Shown in pieces: positions 56,861 to 64,000 of a DNA stretch of 64,000 nucleotides. Each line of letters begins with the position of its first letter. Position 1 is the stretch's first letter. The DNA comes from Sceloporus undulatus. Its lineage: Eukaryota; Chordata; Lepidosauria; Squamata; Phrynosomatidae. The notes beneath the pieces are model-generated. The model had not been told where the DNA came from. It worked only from the letters and a program-made list of their open reading frames with translations, and ran no database searches. Location of the stretch: the NCBI RefSeq assembly GCF_019175285.1, contig NC_056527.1, positions 110,680,389 to 110,744,388 on the forward strand. The letters are read 5' to 3'. Position numbers and translations under genes: made by a program.

Positions 56861-59800
56861 AAACAAAGACTGGAAGGCATATCATAAAGGACTAAGAAAA
56901 GGTTTCCCATTGTATGAAGATGCATAAGTTACATTATGAGCACCACCATCTATGTATCCCTCTGTTACAATCAGAACCATAAATAATTAAAAACAGTAAT
57001 GTTATCAATTAAATTGAAATTTTCTGAATAAAAGGAGGCAAATTAGCTAACATTTTTAATGAAGGTGACTGACTAAAGCTGAAATGTTCAGCATTAATTC
57101 CAGAATTAAGTTATAAATAGCTGCTTTATTAAACAAGGGAATGAAGATCCTGAAATGTCACATTTCCTAGTTGGTTCTTGGAGTTTTACAAAACTATGTC
57201 TTGTTTATCACTGGGCCTTCAGTGTTGGGTTATTCAGGTCATATAATCCTAACAGAGAGACAAAAGTGAGGTAACGAAATCAGATCATGAGGGAGAGAGA
57301 AAGTATAAGTAAAAGAGGCATTTCTGGTGGGGTAGAGGTGAAATGTTTTCAAAAATTAATGCAACTGTTTCCTTCTCTTCTCAGTTCAAAAGACAGACAA
57401 GGAGGAGAGGCAGAATTTTTGATATACAGATATTTAGTGGAGATTCATCGCTTCTCGGCCTTTTGGCTAAGATCATGTGTAGTATTTAGTGGAGATTCAA
57501 ATGGCAATTTAACATAACCTTAATATTAATTGCTCCCATTTTAATGGAAACATAATTAATTAATGTTTTTAGTTTAATAATAATTAAGACATCAGTCATT
57601 TTTTACTAACTGCTCCATCTTTGGTTAAAATTGTTTGTTGTTATGTTTGTTATTTAAATAGTTTCTGACTTATGATAACCCTTAGGCTTTTTCATAGGGT
57701 TTTCTGGGGCTGAGTGTGTGTGATTTGCTCAAAGTCACCCAATGAGTTTCCATGGTTGCCTGGGGATTCTAACCCTGTTCTCTAGGGTTGAAGTCTAATG
57801 CTCAAACCATTACACCAAACTGCCTCTTACATAAAATAAGGAGGCCAAATCTGATTCCACCTTTCCAGAACCACAGTCATGGGTAGCTTGCAGTCCAAAA
57901 GGGTGAGGCTTCCACCTGAAATGGTGAAGTGAGGTGACCCATTCCCTATTTGGACCATAAGCTGGTAGTGATCTTGGCATTTTAACTGAGAAAGAGTAAG
58001 AATAAATTTCTAGCCTTTACAGTTGTTACAGCTGGGGAAAGCCTGAATCAGTACAGGCAATGATGGTAACAGTATGGAGAAACTATGGACTCATTTAAAT
58101 TACAGCAGATGAGTGAGAGACCATTTGCTTCCTGCATGGTATAAATACCCTAAAGGGACCATATCCCATCTGATCTTGGAAGTTAAGCAGAACCAGCCCT
58201 GGTTAGTATTTGAATGAGAGATTGCCAATGAATATCAGGTGCTGTATGCTATATTTCAGAGGAAGGAACTGATAAAACCAGCTCTGAGTTTTCCTTGTGT
58301 AAGAAAACCCTATGAAATTCATGGGGTCACCATAAATCAAAATGCAACTTGAGGACACATAAACACACACATCCCATAGTGTAAGATTCTTTGGTAAAAA
58401 TGCAGATCACAGAACAGCAAATTCAGGGTATGTGAAAATAGATCCATTACCATCTTACCATGACTTTGGGGGGGGGGGGGGCATGTATCTTGAAACCTCT
58501 TTTCAGCCGCAGACCTTGTTTTTTGTGGGGGGAGGCCTCCAGGAACATGAAATAAACCCTGGGTATCTAAAGTTGCCCCAAATGGCCTATCACCCCTGCC
58601 CAAGGCTGTCCATTGTCCATTCTTTATGTAAATGTAGTAGTAAACAATTATGGCAAATAGACTACTATGAAGCAGACCATGTAATGTACATGCTTAGAAG
58701 TTAGAAGAACACAAAATGACATGAGAGGCAGCTGTATGAAATAAAGGGCTTTGCAAACTAATCTGCACTCAGTGAGCAAAGTGGGAATATAATATTTGGA
58801 CCAAATCTTCACTGGGAATCAGTATTTGGGTTCTAGAACAGTTGACAAGCCACTCACTTCAACGCCTCCCAGTGGTAAGTTGTTTTACGGATGACATTCA
58901 TAACCTTCTTCTGTAACTTCTTCTCATCAGCTTCACTCAGTGCATCTGACAGACAGAACATGATGCATTATTTTATTTATTACATCTTCTTCTAAAGAAG
59001 TCAGGTTAGCAAGCATTATAACTCTTACTGCACTCTTATAACCACCTCTCAATGGCTGCATCCGCACTGCAGAAATAATTCAGTTTGACAACACTTTAAC
59101 TGCCATGGTTCAGTGCTAAGCAATCCTGGGAACTGTAGTTCTGTGAGACAATTAACCTTCTTTGGCCTGAAATAGATGGGCTAAATAGAGAAACTTCCAG
59201 TCACTTTGGGGGCATGGTGTTTAGACACCTCGTGACCCTGATGCAGCCAGAAGCTGCTCCGAGGCCACCTAAGAAAGCCCAAAGCCACTGGCAAAAGGAG
59301 TGGATTTAACCAACTCCTGCCAGCAGTCTGTTCAGGACCATGGCAGCAGCCTGCTTCAGGAGTGGGCTGTCCAGCCTCCACAGTCCCAGGTTGATCAGGA
59401 CTGGAGCGGCTTCTGGCCACTCCTTTTGGCCCTTCTGCTTCGCCTCTCTGTCAGAGAGCTCTAGTACAACAAGAAACTAGTGTTCCTAGAATTCCACAAT
59501 ATTGTGACATGGCAGTTAAAGCAGTATCAAAATGGATTATTTCTGTAGTCCGTATGCAGGCTACATCAGTTGAGGTTTACAGAATATGGTTGGACCAAGA
59601 TTACAAAATGTGAGCTTCATGGCTGAGTGTGGTATTTGAACATAAACTGAGTCAAATCCAGTGCTCTAATAGTGCAAATCCTTGAATTCTTTGCTACTGA
59701 CTATGGTGTGTGGGGCTACTAGTAAGTCACTGAAGTACAATGACTTCTGTTATTATGTATTTTGTAGATTATACACCATTGGCAGGTTTTATATATTTTA

Positions 59801-62800
59801 TTGATTTGATTATTGTATGTACAGCACTGTGTACATTTACAGCGCTATAGAAATAAACTAAATAATAATAATGTACACCTGCATTACTGATTAAAATATC
59901 ACATCAACTCTCCCTTGGACACAAGCCCTCTTTTAACTGTTGTGATACAAGCCACAATCAGGAAAGATGTTTTTTCATCAGATTTCTAATATAAGCCCCC
60001 AACCCACTCCACTAATATAAAAGCACAGCAATCCTCAAATTTGGGCTGGCCTTCGCATGCAGTTTATTCTTTGTGGTTGCAAAAGGCTCCCCAGCAGTCA
60101 CCATTCTCTAACCTGTGGTTCAACTAGGCCATTTAAAAACCCATTCACTTGCCCTGGGGAGAAATTCAGATGATCACCAACAGTATGTAGACACCTCCCC
60201 TAATCATGGAGGGTGTCCTCTCTCCACTTACCCCACAAACCCACACTCACCCTTCTGATGGGCCTGGGCCCTTAGCTGCTGTTCCACCCGCTCTGCTTTC
60301 TTGCGCAGGTCCACTGTCTCTATGGGCCGCTTGCGGCTCCATAGATAATTGGTGAGAGTCTTGGTTTGCTTGTCCAAATTACGCAAGGAGGATTCTGGGA
60401 GAAGAAATATCAGTCAGATTGGAGGAATCATTACCACTCCCGCTCTGAAACATAACATGCCTTCTTCTTTTAATACTGTGCATGCACTGCCCTCAAACTA
60501 AAGATGCTTCATATCTAGGATAGAAAGAAGGTAAGATCCCTTACTGGATGCAGCAGAGCAAAAAGGGTTCTAACCCTCCTAATTGCTTAATAACAGGGCT
60601 GGGTAAAAAACAGGTGTTTGGTCATTGTTCATTTAAAAAAAAAACCCTTTTTTGGTTTAAACTTTTTTAAAAAAAGATGAGGAAGTTGCATTAATGTTTT
60701 AGTGAAAAAAATGAATCCTATTTATTATATGAATATTATAAAACATTATTTTGTATGTTACAGAGTTTGATCAACCACTTTTTAATGTTTACTAACATTA
60801 AAAATCCAACGTTATTAAGTTTTAATATGCTCTACGTCTTTCAATAAAAATGTGGGAATTATATTAACAAGTTGGTAGCCTATATACAGGAATATAGGAC
60901 TACACCATTATAGGACTACATCAGAAAATTAAGTAGCAAAATACAATTCAGAGTTATGGCCACTAGCTTAAATAAACAATTGTTCTTTAAAAAGTGCTCC
61001 TTTAAAGCAAGTTGTTTTGGTTGAACTTATGTAAATAGAACTATTTGTTTCTGAGTGACATTTCTTGTACTATAAAATAAAGTGATTTTTAAAAAGCCAT
61101 TGCCACTACATATTGGTCTAACAATAAACACCTGCCAATAATCTGTTCAAGTTAAAATGTTTTAAATCAATTATTGCTGCTCCAGTAAGTGTGTAGGAAA
61201 ACAGTAGTACTAGCCAGACTATCTAATCTTTGAATAATCAATTTAAAAAACAGGAGTGGGTTTTTTAAAGTCATTTAGTTTAAACTAGCCAACCCTACCT
61301 AATAATTTCAACAAAAGGGGACAATTATTCATATTTTTGTACAACCCATAATTCCAGAAAAAGAGGGCTTTCAATCTACACAACCCACAACTGCCTGACA
61401 CCCCAGAGATCCCATATTTCATGAATTTTACTCACGTGCTACCAGAAATTGAGCTGCCTCTACCAACTTGGGTGGAAGACTGACACTATTGAGGTGGACA
61501 ATGCCTGGGTGCTTGCGGTGTGGAACTTTATCCAAGAAACTGGATGTGTTATCTACCCTGGAGACCTTGGGAACAACTGTAGCCAGGCCCTGAGGGAAGA
61601 AAGGTGGAGGGGAAAGTTAGGCATGATATACCAAGTGTATCAAAAAGACATAAACAAAGGCAGGGAGAACTAATAATCATAGGGAACAAGCACGATTTAA
61701 GCTTGCACTGAGAGGAATGGGAAGGTCACAACACTGGATTGTCCTCATGGACAACCTGTACTCAGGACAAGAAGTGGCTGTTAGAACAGAATCCAGAGAA
61801 ACAGAATGGTCCCCAAACAGCAAAGGAGTCAGGCAAGGCTGCATACTATCACCTGTCTATTGAACCTGTATGCAGAAAACATGGGACACAGAGCAGGCTT
61901 AGATTCAGAGCTAGGAGTGAAGATAGGAGGAAGGAATATTAACAAGGTAAAATATGCAGATGACACAATACCACCAGAAGAAACAAGTCCTGGAGCAATT
62001 ATTTACAAAGGTCCAGGAGGAAAGTGCCAAGATAGGATTAATGTTGAACATTGTTTAAAAAACCCAAAATAATGACTATGGAAGATCTATAAGAATTCCC
62101 CCTAGATAATTAGAAAACGGAAATAGTCAGAGTTCCCATACCTTGATTTAAATACCGATCAAAATGGAGACTGCAGTAAAAAATAAGATTAGGATTGGGA
62201 AGGGAAGGAAAGCTATGAAAGACTACACACTACACTCTTAAAACGCTGCTGGGTCACTTCAGCTGCTCTGCCTCCTGTTGCAGTTTGGGGTTTGTAGTTC
62301 AGTGAGGCTTAATGTGAATATTCTAAATGCCCCTTCCTAAACTACAAGTCCCAGAATGCAACGGAAGGCAGCCAGAGCAGTTAAAGCAGATAACAACAAC
62401 AAGAAGAAGATCTAAGGCGCTGAGAAAATATATTAAAGACTAAAACTGCTAAGCTTTGATTGTGTATTCCTGCATGACATAGCCCTGGTAGTCTCTTCCA
62501 GTACTAACCCCATGAATCCACTGAATTCAGATCTGGATACTATCATATGTGATAACTGAGGTTCAAACCAACCCTGGCCTGGTTGAGTCTCCCTTATCCG
62601 AAATGCTTGGGTCAAGAAGTGTTTTGGATTTTGGATTTAGGGATATTTGCACATATCAAATGAGTTATCTCAACTCTAAAGTATACATCCCATATAGACC
62701 TTAAACACATTGCCCAAAGATAATTTTGTACACAATATTTCTAACAACTTTGTACACTGAACCATCAGAAAGCAAAAGTGTCACTAAGTCAGCCCTTCAT

Positions 62801-63531
62801 GATTAAAAGTATGCAAGGGGACCTTGTACCAGCTTTGAGATTAACCGGGGTCACACTGCAGAAATAATCCAGTTTGAGACCACTTTAACTGCCCTGGCTC
62901 AGTGCTAGGGAATTCTGGGGATTGTAGTTTATTGAGGCACCAGAGCTCCCTGAGAGAGGCTAAATGTCTCACAAAACTACAGTTCCCAGAATTCCCTAGC
63001 ATTGAGCCAGAGCAGTTAAAGAGGTCTCAAACTGGATTATTTCTGCAGTGTGTTTTGGACCCTAAACCAACGCTCAAACCATTATGCCACACTGTCAGAG
63101 AGTTCAAGAATTGCATTTATCCAATCTTCATGACAAGATTAAGGAGCGAAAACCACAGAATATCTTAACGAAGAGGAACAGACAGCCTGAGATCCTCTAG
63201 AGCAGTGGTCCCCAAATTGTAGCCTTCAAGAGGTTTTGGACTTCATCTCCCAGAAGCCTCAGCCATGTTGGCTAATGGTGTGGGATTCTGGGAACCGAAG
63301 TCCAAAATCTCTTAAAGAGCACACTTTAATAACACACAACTTTAACAACGAGACACACAAAAAATGAGGGCAATACTGGAAGAAAGCTTCACCCTGAAAG
63401 CCAAAGAAACATCAGGAAAGGCGCCTCTCTTCAAGCCCCTGGCCGCCGCCATCTTGGAAAGGACGGTTTTTCCTCACCGCGCAGGCGCAGAAGCGATCGC
63501 AAGTCGTCCCTAGGGGCTTCCAAGCCGCCAT
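45570..63531 (-). CDS. METTL17: Mitochondrial ribosome assembly factor METTL17
   Basis: Methyltransferase-like protein that acts in mitochondria on the small ribosomal subunit. Fourteen exons from 5' to 3': 63531-63478, 61589-61436, 60394-60251, 58945-58858, 56792-56711, 55221-55148, 54966-54872, 53025-52955, 51513-51406, 50082-50014, 48269-48219, 47753-47661, 46106-45922 and 45687-45570. All junctions are AG/GT and the phases close: 1386 bp, 461 aa (human, from memory, 456). Motif I DFGSGTG is at residues 189-195. Other matches to human are [66 protein letters not shown] and HLCCPDG. Cysteines C331, C337, C348 and C405/C406 fit the known iron-sulfur cluster of METTL17. The first exon is the least certain: a second in-frame option starts at 63452. 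Confidence 0.95.
45755..45875. mobile_element. hAT-like repeat fragment in METTL17 intron 13
   Basis: GGGAACTGAAGTCCAAAACA and CTGGAGAGCCAAAGGTTCCC match a reptile foldback repeat that ends in CTGGAGGGCC-type sequence. It lies between the last two METTL17 exons. Confidence 0.4.
46355..46430 (-). mobile_element. tRNA-like SINE fragment (second type)
   Basis: GGGGTTGAACCTGGGCCCTT and CGGCATGCTGCCTTGACAG, the reverse complement of a B box and variable region like those at 42845. Confidence 0.4.
46590..46795 (+). mobile_element. LINE 3' tail, diverged
   Basis: CCATGTCTCTTTAGATTGTA AACC and TAATTGTATTTATTGTAAAT resemble the LINE tail at 55830 (CTTTTTAGATTGTAAGCC). Low identity. Confidence 0.4.
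46796..47440 (+). mobile_element. L2-type LINE fragment that folds back on itself
   Basis: Plus-strand coding similarity: [14 protein letters not shown]-like and [13 protein letters not shown]-like sequence near 46810-46930, then [20 protein letters not shown]. From about 47187 to 47260 the sequence encoding [20 protein letters not shown] is mirrored at about 47322-47395, where the minus strand encodes [19 protein letters not shown]. The LINE copy thus contains an inverted duplication of itself with a loop of about 60 bp. It lies in METTL17 intron 12. Confidence 0.7.
48665..49213 (-). mobile_element. CR1 LINE 3' end, with an inserted U2 fragment and an inverted 5' end
   Basis: Antisense CR1 3' end from GAATCATAGAATAATAGAGT (48671). 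It is split at 48886 by the U2-derived insert and resumes with CCTAATGTTGAGGTGGAATC. At the 5' side, about 80 bp (49041-49118) reappear inverted at 49134-49212, separated by a 15-bp loop; both arms contain CTTCTCTTCTCCAGGC or its complement. It lies in METTL17 intron 11. Confidence 0.88.
48886..48939 (+). ncRNA. U2 snRNA 5'-end fragment (dead copy)
   Basis: ATCGCTTCTCGACCTTATGG CTAAGATCAAG (from 48887) matches the first 31 nt of U2 snRNA with two differences. Weaker similarity follows, up to AATCTGTTC. The insert is flanked by an 18-bp duplication of the host CR1, TTCCTAATGTTGARGTGG, at 48868-48885 and 48940-48957. It lacks the Sm site, the 3' stem-loops and a promoter, so it is not a functional gene. 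Confidence 0.8.
49225..49330 (-). mobile_element. L2-type LINE 3' tail, antisense
   Basis: TTTATTTATTTAATTTATAT CCTGTCTTGCCCC and CAAGTCAGCTTCACAAACG: the reverse complement of an L2-like 3' end. It directly follows the CR1 foldback and a G run. Confidence 0.55.
49808..49978 (+). mobile_element. tRNA-derived SINE, shortened
   Basis: GTGTAATGTAGTGGTTTGAC, GTGGAAACCCACTAGGTGAT and AACAATCTGAAGGCACACAT. Diverged copy of the SINE at 44982, about 30 bp before METTL17 exon 10. Confidence 0.72.
50174..50542. mobile_element. Harbinger-like MITE, GC-rich
   Basis: GGCCCATTACAGACCGCC at the left corresponds to GGCGGTGTGTAACGCGCCCC at the right. The body is GC-rich (GGCGGCGGCCGTGTGG), with short mirrored segments. 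It lies in METTL17 intron 9, and several shadow ORFs cross it. Confidence 0.65.
50975..51262. mobile_element. hAT-like element
   Basis: CAGGTGTTCCCAACCTTTTT at the left and TTAAGAACCACTG at the right fit diverged hAT terminal repeats. GTGAAGCCCCTAAGAG is also typical of the family. No 8-bp duplication is clear. Confidence 0.5.
51540..51945. mobile_element. Palindromic-end DNA transposon fragment
   Basis: GTATACACTCATATATAAAT at the left mirrors ACTTATAGTCGCGTATATAC at the right. Next come GTCGACTTATCCACGGGTC and CTCGACTTATACATGAGGTC. I know this GTATATACTCG-type repeat from amniote genomes but cannot name its family. It lies in METTL17 intron 8. Confidence 0.5.
51950..52950. other. METTL17 intron 8, right part, nothing recognised
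   Basis: No exon or repeat recognised. A 122-codon minus-strand ORF at 51917-52285 has no domain. Confidence 0.4.
53460..53655. mobile_element. Harbinger-like MITE, truncated
   Basis: The right end GGGGTGGTCTATTCAGCCCC is the complement of the terminus GGGGCTATTCAGAC.. at 63884. The body has GGCCGCAGCATGTAGTTGCC ATGGCCCTGATCC. The left terminus was not found. Confidence 0.6.
53895..54115 (+). mobile_element. LINE 3' tail
   Basis: ATGTTTTAAAATGGTTTTCA, GCTGCCATGGATCTTAACTC TGG and AAGAAAGGTGGAATATTAAT resemble the LINE tail at 7855. Confidence 0.55.
54395..54760. mobile_element. Possible solo LTR (fossil)
   Basis: A unique-looking stretch with a TATA-like GTATAAATATAGG near 54574 and downstream AT-rich, U3-R-like composition, bounded roughly by TG and CA. 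No internal retroviral sequence is present. Family and age cannot be set. A chance promoter-like region is equally possible. Confidence 0.2.
55555..55650 (-). mobile_element. Penelope-like terminal repeat fragment (second family)
   Basis: On the minus strand GGGCTGATGAACAAGCCAGTG, then GCTTGCAGCATGTATTTTGT and AAAGATATCACTG match the element at 14912. It is separated from the copy at 56035 by a LINE tail. Confidence 0.5.
55830..55975 (+). mobile_element. LINE 3' tail with (TAA)n
   Basis: TCATGTCTTTTTAGATTGTA AGCC, GAGGGCAGGGAACCATCTAA, CCACTCTGATAGCC and a final (AAT)n run at about 55951-55970. A common L2-like 3' end. It lies in METTL17 intron 5. Confidence 0.65.
56030..56220 (+). mobile_element. 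Penelope-like terminal repeat fragment (second family)
   Basis: TTTGCAACATGTATTTTGTG CATTTTGGCTGGCCC, AATAAAGGCATCGTTGTGGA and GCTACCCCTGGATATG: the plus-strand counterpart of the copies at 14912 and 55555. The CTGATGA side is not preserved here. Confidence 0.5.
56822..56858. repeat. (TG)n(AG)n microsatellite
   Basis: (GT)n of about 30 bp followed by a short (GA)n run, about 30 bp upstream (on the minus strand) of METTL17 exon 5, within its polypyrimidine region. Confidence 0.9.
57447..57482 (+). ncRNA. U2 snRNA 5'-end fragment, 36 nt, with target duplication (dead copy)
   Basis: ATCGCTTCTCGGCCTTTTGG CTAAGATCATGTGTAG equals nt 1-36 of U2 snRNA with one difference. It is flanked by TATTTAGTGGAGATTCA, 17 bp, at 57431-57447 and 57483-57499, sharing one A at the junction. 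It contains no Sm site or 3' part and is not a gene. It lies in METTL17 intron 4. Confidence 0.88.
57645..57835 (-). mobile_element. tRNA-derived SINE, antisense
   Basis: TTCATAGGGTTTTCTGGGGC, AAGTCACCCAATGAGTTTCC ATGG and GCTCAAACCATTACACCAAA: the reverse complement of the SINE at 44982. Confidence 0.8.
58145..58365 (+). mobile_element. 5S rRNA-derived SINE
   Basis: CATCTGATCTTGGAAGTTAA GCAG, CCTGGTTAGTATTTGAATGA GAGA and ATCAGGTGCTGTATGCT match the 3' two thirds of 5S rRNA, including the internal promoter region. Then comes a body with AGAGGAAGGAACTGATAAAA CC and a tail GAAAACCCTATGAAATTCAT GGGGTCACCATAAATC...CTTGAGGACACA. The tail resembles that of the tRNA-headed SINEs here. It lies in METTL17 intron 4. 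Confidence 0.85.
59050..59567. mobile_element. Palindromic MITE split by a second element
   Basis: Left arm 59055-59160 (CGCACTGCAGAAATAATTCA, GTGAGACAATTAACCTTCT) and right arm about 59448-59565 (CTGTCAGAGAGCTC, ATTATTTCTGTAGTCCG) belong to the 17714 family. Between them is a sequence starting TTGGCCTGAAATAGATGGGC, a Harbinger-like terminus, of about 270 bp. CCTTCT occurs at both borders. It lies in METTL17 intron 3. Confidence 0.7.
59785..59876 (+). mobile_element. LINE 3' tail with (TAA)n
   Basis: TATGTACAGCACTGTGTACA TTTACAGCGC and AAATAAACTAAATAATAATA: the plus-strand counterpart of the tails at 23695 and 34345. Confidence 0.6.
60400..61430. other. METTL17 intron 2, AT-rich, nothing recognised
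   Basis: Strongly AT-rich with A and T runs. No repeat family or exon recognised. Confidence 0.4.
61640..62080 (+). mobile_element. BovB/RTE LINE fragment
   Basis: Plus-strand frames give [20 protein letters not shown], then [12 protein letters not shown] and KYADDT-like sequence with [15 protein letters not shown]. This is the reverse-transcriptase core (GVRQGC and YADD) of BovB, where the usual text is [17 protein letters not shown]...IAGRNINNLRYADDT. The frame changes several times. It starts about 50 bp upstream of METTL17 exon 2, opposite to the host gene. Confidence 0.85.
62230..62390. mobile_element. Palindromic MITE, short diverged copy
   Basis: CACTTCAGCTGCTCTGCCTC and GTTTGTAGTTCAGTGAGGC mirror CTACAAGTCCCAGAATGCAA and GCAGCCAGAGCAGTTAAAGC. 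Ends are lost. Confidence 0.5.
62575..62800. mobile_element. Tigger-like DNA transposon fragment
   Basis: GGTTGAGTCTCCCTTATCC GAAATGC terminus, TTTTGGATTTTGGATTTAGG, and ACTGAACCATCAGAAAGCAA AAGTG, which is the complement of CTTTCTGATGGTTCAG at 39600. Same family as 39503. Confidence 0.62.
62847..63066. mobile_element. ~220-bp palindromic MITE
   Basis: GGGTCACACTGCAGAAATAA at the left mirrors TTATTTCTGCAGTGTGTTTTGGACCC at the right. TAA precedes the left end by one or two bases and follows the right end directly. It sits in the first METTL17 intron and is followed by a SINE scrap (GCTCAAACCATTATGCCACA). Confidence 0.8.
63204..63330. mobile_element. hAT-like foldback repeat
   Basis: CAGTGGTCCCCAAATTGTAG starts like a hAT element. 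GAGGTTTTGGACTTCATCTC mirrors GAAGTCCAAAATCTCTTAAA, around GCCATGTTGGCTAATGG. Confidence 0.55.
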
Positions 63532-63695
63532 CTTGGGAAGGGATTGCGCGGCGAAACAGCAGCGCGCATGCGCGGTTTCTCTGCGGCGCCAAGGTTCTTT
63601 CGTCCATTCCCTTCGCGTCTTCTCGAGTTTGGCGGGTGGGCGGGGCTTGAGTGAAAGACAGCAGTAGCGATCGCCATCTTGTTTACCCATAATGC
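63420..63695 (-). promoter_or_regulatory. CpG-rich METTL17 promoter with YY1-like sites
   Basis: GC-rich, CpG-dense block around METTL17 exon 1. Three copies of the YY1-type motif CAAGATGGCG, or its complement CGCCATCTTG, lie at about 63447-63456, 63526-63535 and 63672-63681. A GC box, GGGCGGGGC, lies at about 63639-63647. One of the motifs contains the chosen start ATG and another the alternative start. Such initiator-proximal YY1 sites are common at TATA-less housekeeping promoters of ribosomal and mitochondrial genes. Confidence 0.7.
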
Positions 63696-63883
63696 ATCAT
63701 TTCAAAATGGAGACTGTTATGCCATGTTAGGAGCCTTGGTTATTTTTTGGAGCTAGTTTATGACTCCCATCATGGCATTATTAGCTCCTCAAGTGGTCAC
63801 AGAAGCACTGAGATAAGTAACATGAGAGGAAAAGGCTCATGTGGTGCCACAAACACACACAAACTGAAAAAAGGTGGCACTAA

Positions 63884-64000
63884 GGGGCTATTCAGACAGC
63901 CCCAAAGGGGTGGCATGGAGCCGCCCCGTTTCAGCCAGATTGGGGCTGTGGTAGCTGCATGCCACGGCCCCAATCTGGCCTTTCCAGGGCGTAAAAAGGA
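63884..64000. mobile_element. Harbinger-like MITE, cut by the window end
   Basis: TAA (63881-63883) precedes GGGGCTATTCAGACAGCCCC. The body GGGGTGGCATGGAGCCGCCC and GCATGCCACGGCCCCAATCT matches the element at 38440. The right part lies outside the window. Confidence 0.7.

Noticed and set aside
57441-57482. A functional U2 snRNA gene
   Set aside because: Only the first 36 nt are present; the Sm site, 3' stem-loops and snRNA promoter are absent.
58145-58260. A 5S rRNA gene
   Set aside because: The 5' third is missing and the sequence runs into a SINE body; many changes fall in the internal promoter.
63412-63690. A 92-residue ORF as a stand-alone protein
   Set aside because: It covers the METTL17 promoter and first exon. 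The splice donor after residue 18 from the ATG at 63531 joins exon 2 in frame.
1-64000. CRISPR arrays, operons or bacterial features
   Set aside because: Introns, SINEs, LINEs and vertebrate gene families show a eukaryotic nuclear locus; direct repeats seen are microsatellites or transposon copies.

Overview
The window is vertebrate nuclear DNA, most likely from a squamate reptile (a lizard, possibly a snake). The reasons are intact multi-exon vomeronasal type-2 receptor (V2R) genes, CR1 and L2 LINEs, a BovB/RTE fragment, lizard-type tRNA- and 5S-derived SINEs, and many palindromic DNA-transposon copies in AT-rich sequence with short TAA/GAT microsatellites. The species cannot be fixed from sequence alone. 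LAYOUT: About 0-3.8 kb is intergenic and full of repeats. 3.9-12.9 kb (+) is a complete six-exon V2R gene (V2R-A). 12.9-18.8 kb is a repeat-rich intergenic stretch with a CR1 piece and an L2 piece, both retaining reverse-transcriptase motifs. 18.8-27.5 kb (-) is a second complete six-exon V2R gene (V2R-B), tail-to-tail with the first. 27.5-30.7 kb is intergenic. 30.7-37.1 kb (-) is SLC39A2 (ZIP2 zinc importer, four exons, 298 aa). 37.1-45.6 kb is intergenic and packed with SINEs and foldback elements. 45.6-63.5 kb (-) is METTL17 (mitochondrial ribosome assembly factor, 14 exons, 461 aa), with a GC-rich promoter at 63.4-63.7 kb. GENES: All four genes were assembled by hand from splice sites. 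In each the exon phases close exactly and no in-frame stop was seen, so all four look functional. From memory, the METTL17-SLC39A2 order and orientation match human 14q11.2; the V2R pair lies just beyond this block. V2R-A and V2R-B share identical exon sizes for exon 2 (292 bp), exon 4 (228 bp) and exon 5 (127 bp), so they are paralogues. They act independently of the two housekeeping genes: V2Rs in vomeronasal sensory neurons, SLC39A2 in zinc uptake at the plasma membrane, METTL17 in mitochondria. REPEATS: The main non-genic signals are palindromic elements with PIF/Harbinger hallmarks (TAA target duplications), two flanked fragments of the 5' end of U2 snRNA, a 5S-rRNA-headed SINE whose tail resembles the tRNA-headed SINEs, Penelope-like terminal repeats with hammerhead-ribozyme-like motifs, and two LINE copies folded back on themselves. 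I found no CRISPR array, operon or clearly new protein-coding system. Most ORFs outside the four genes are repeat-derived or chance.
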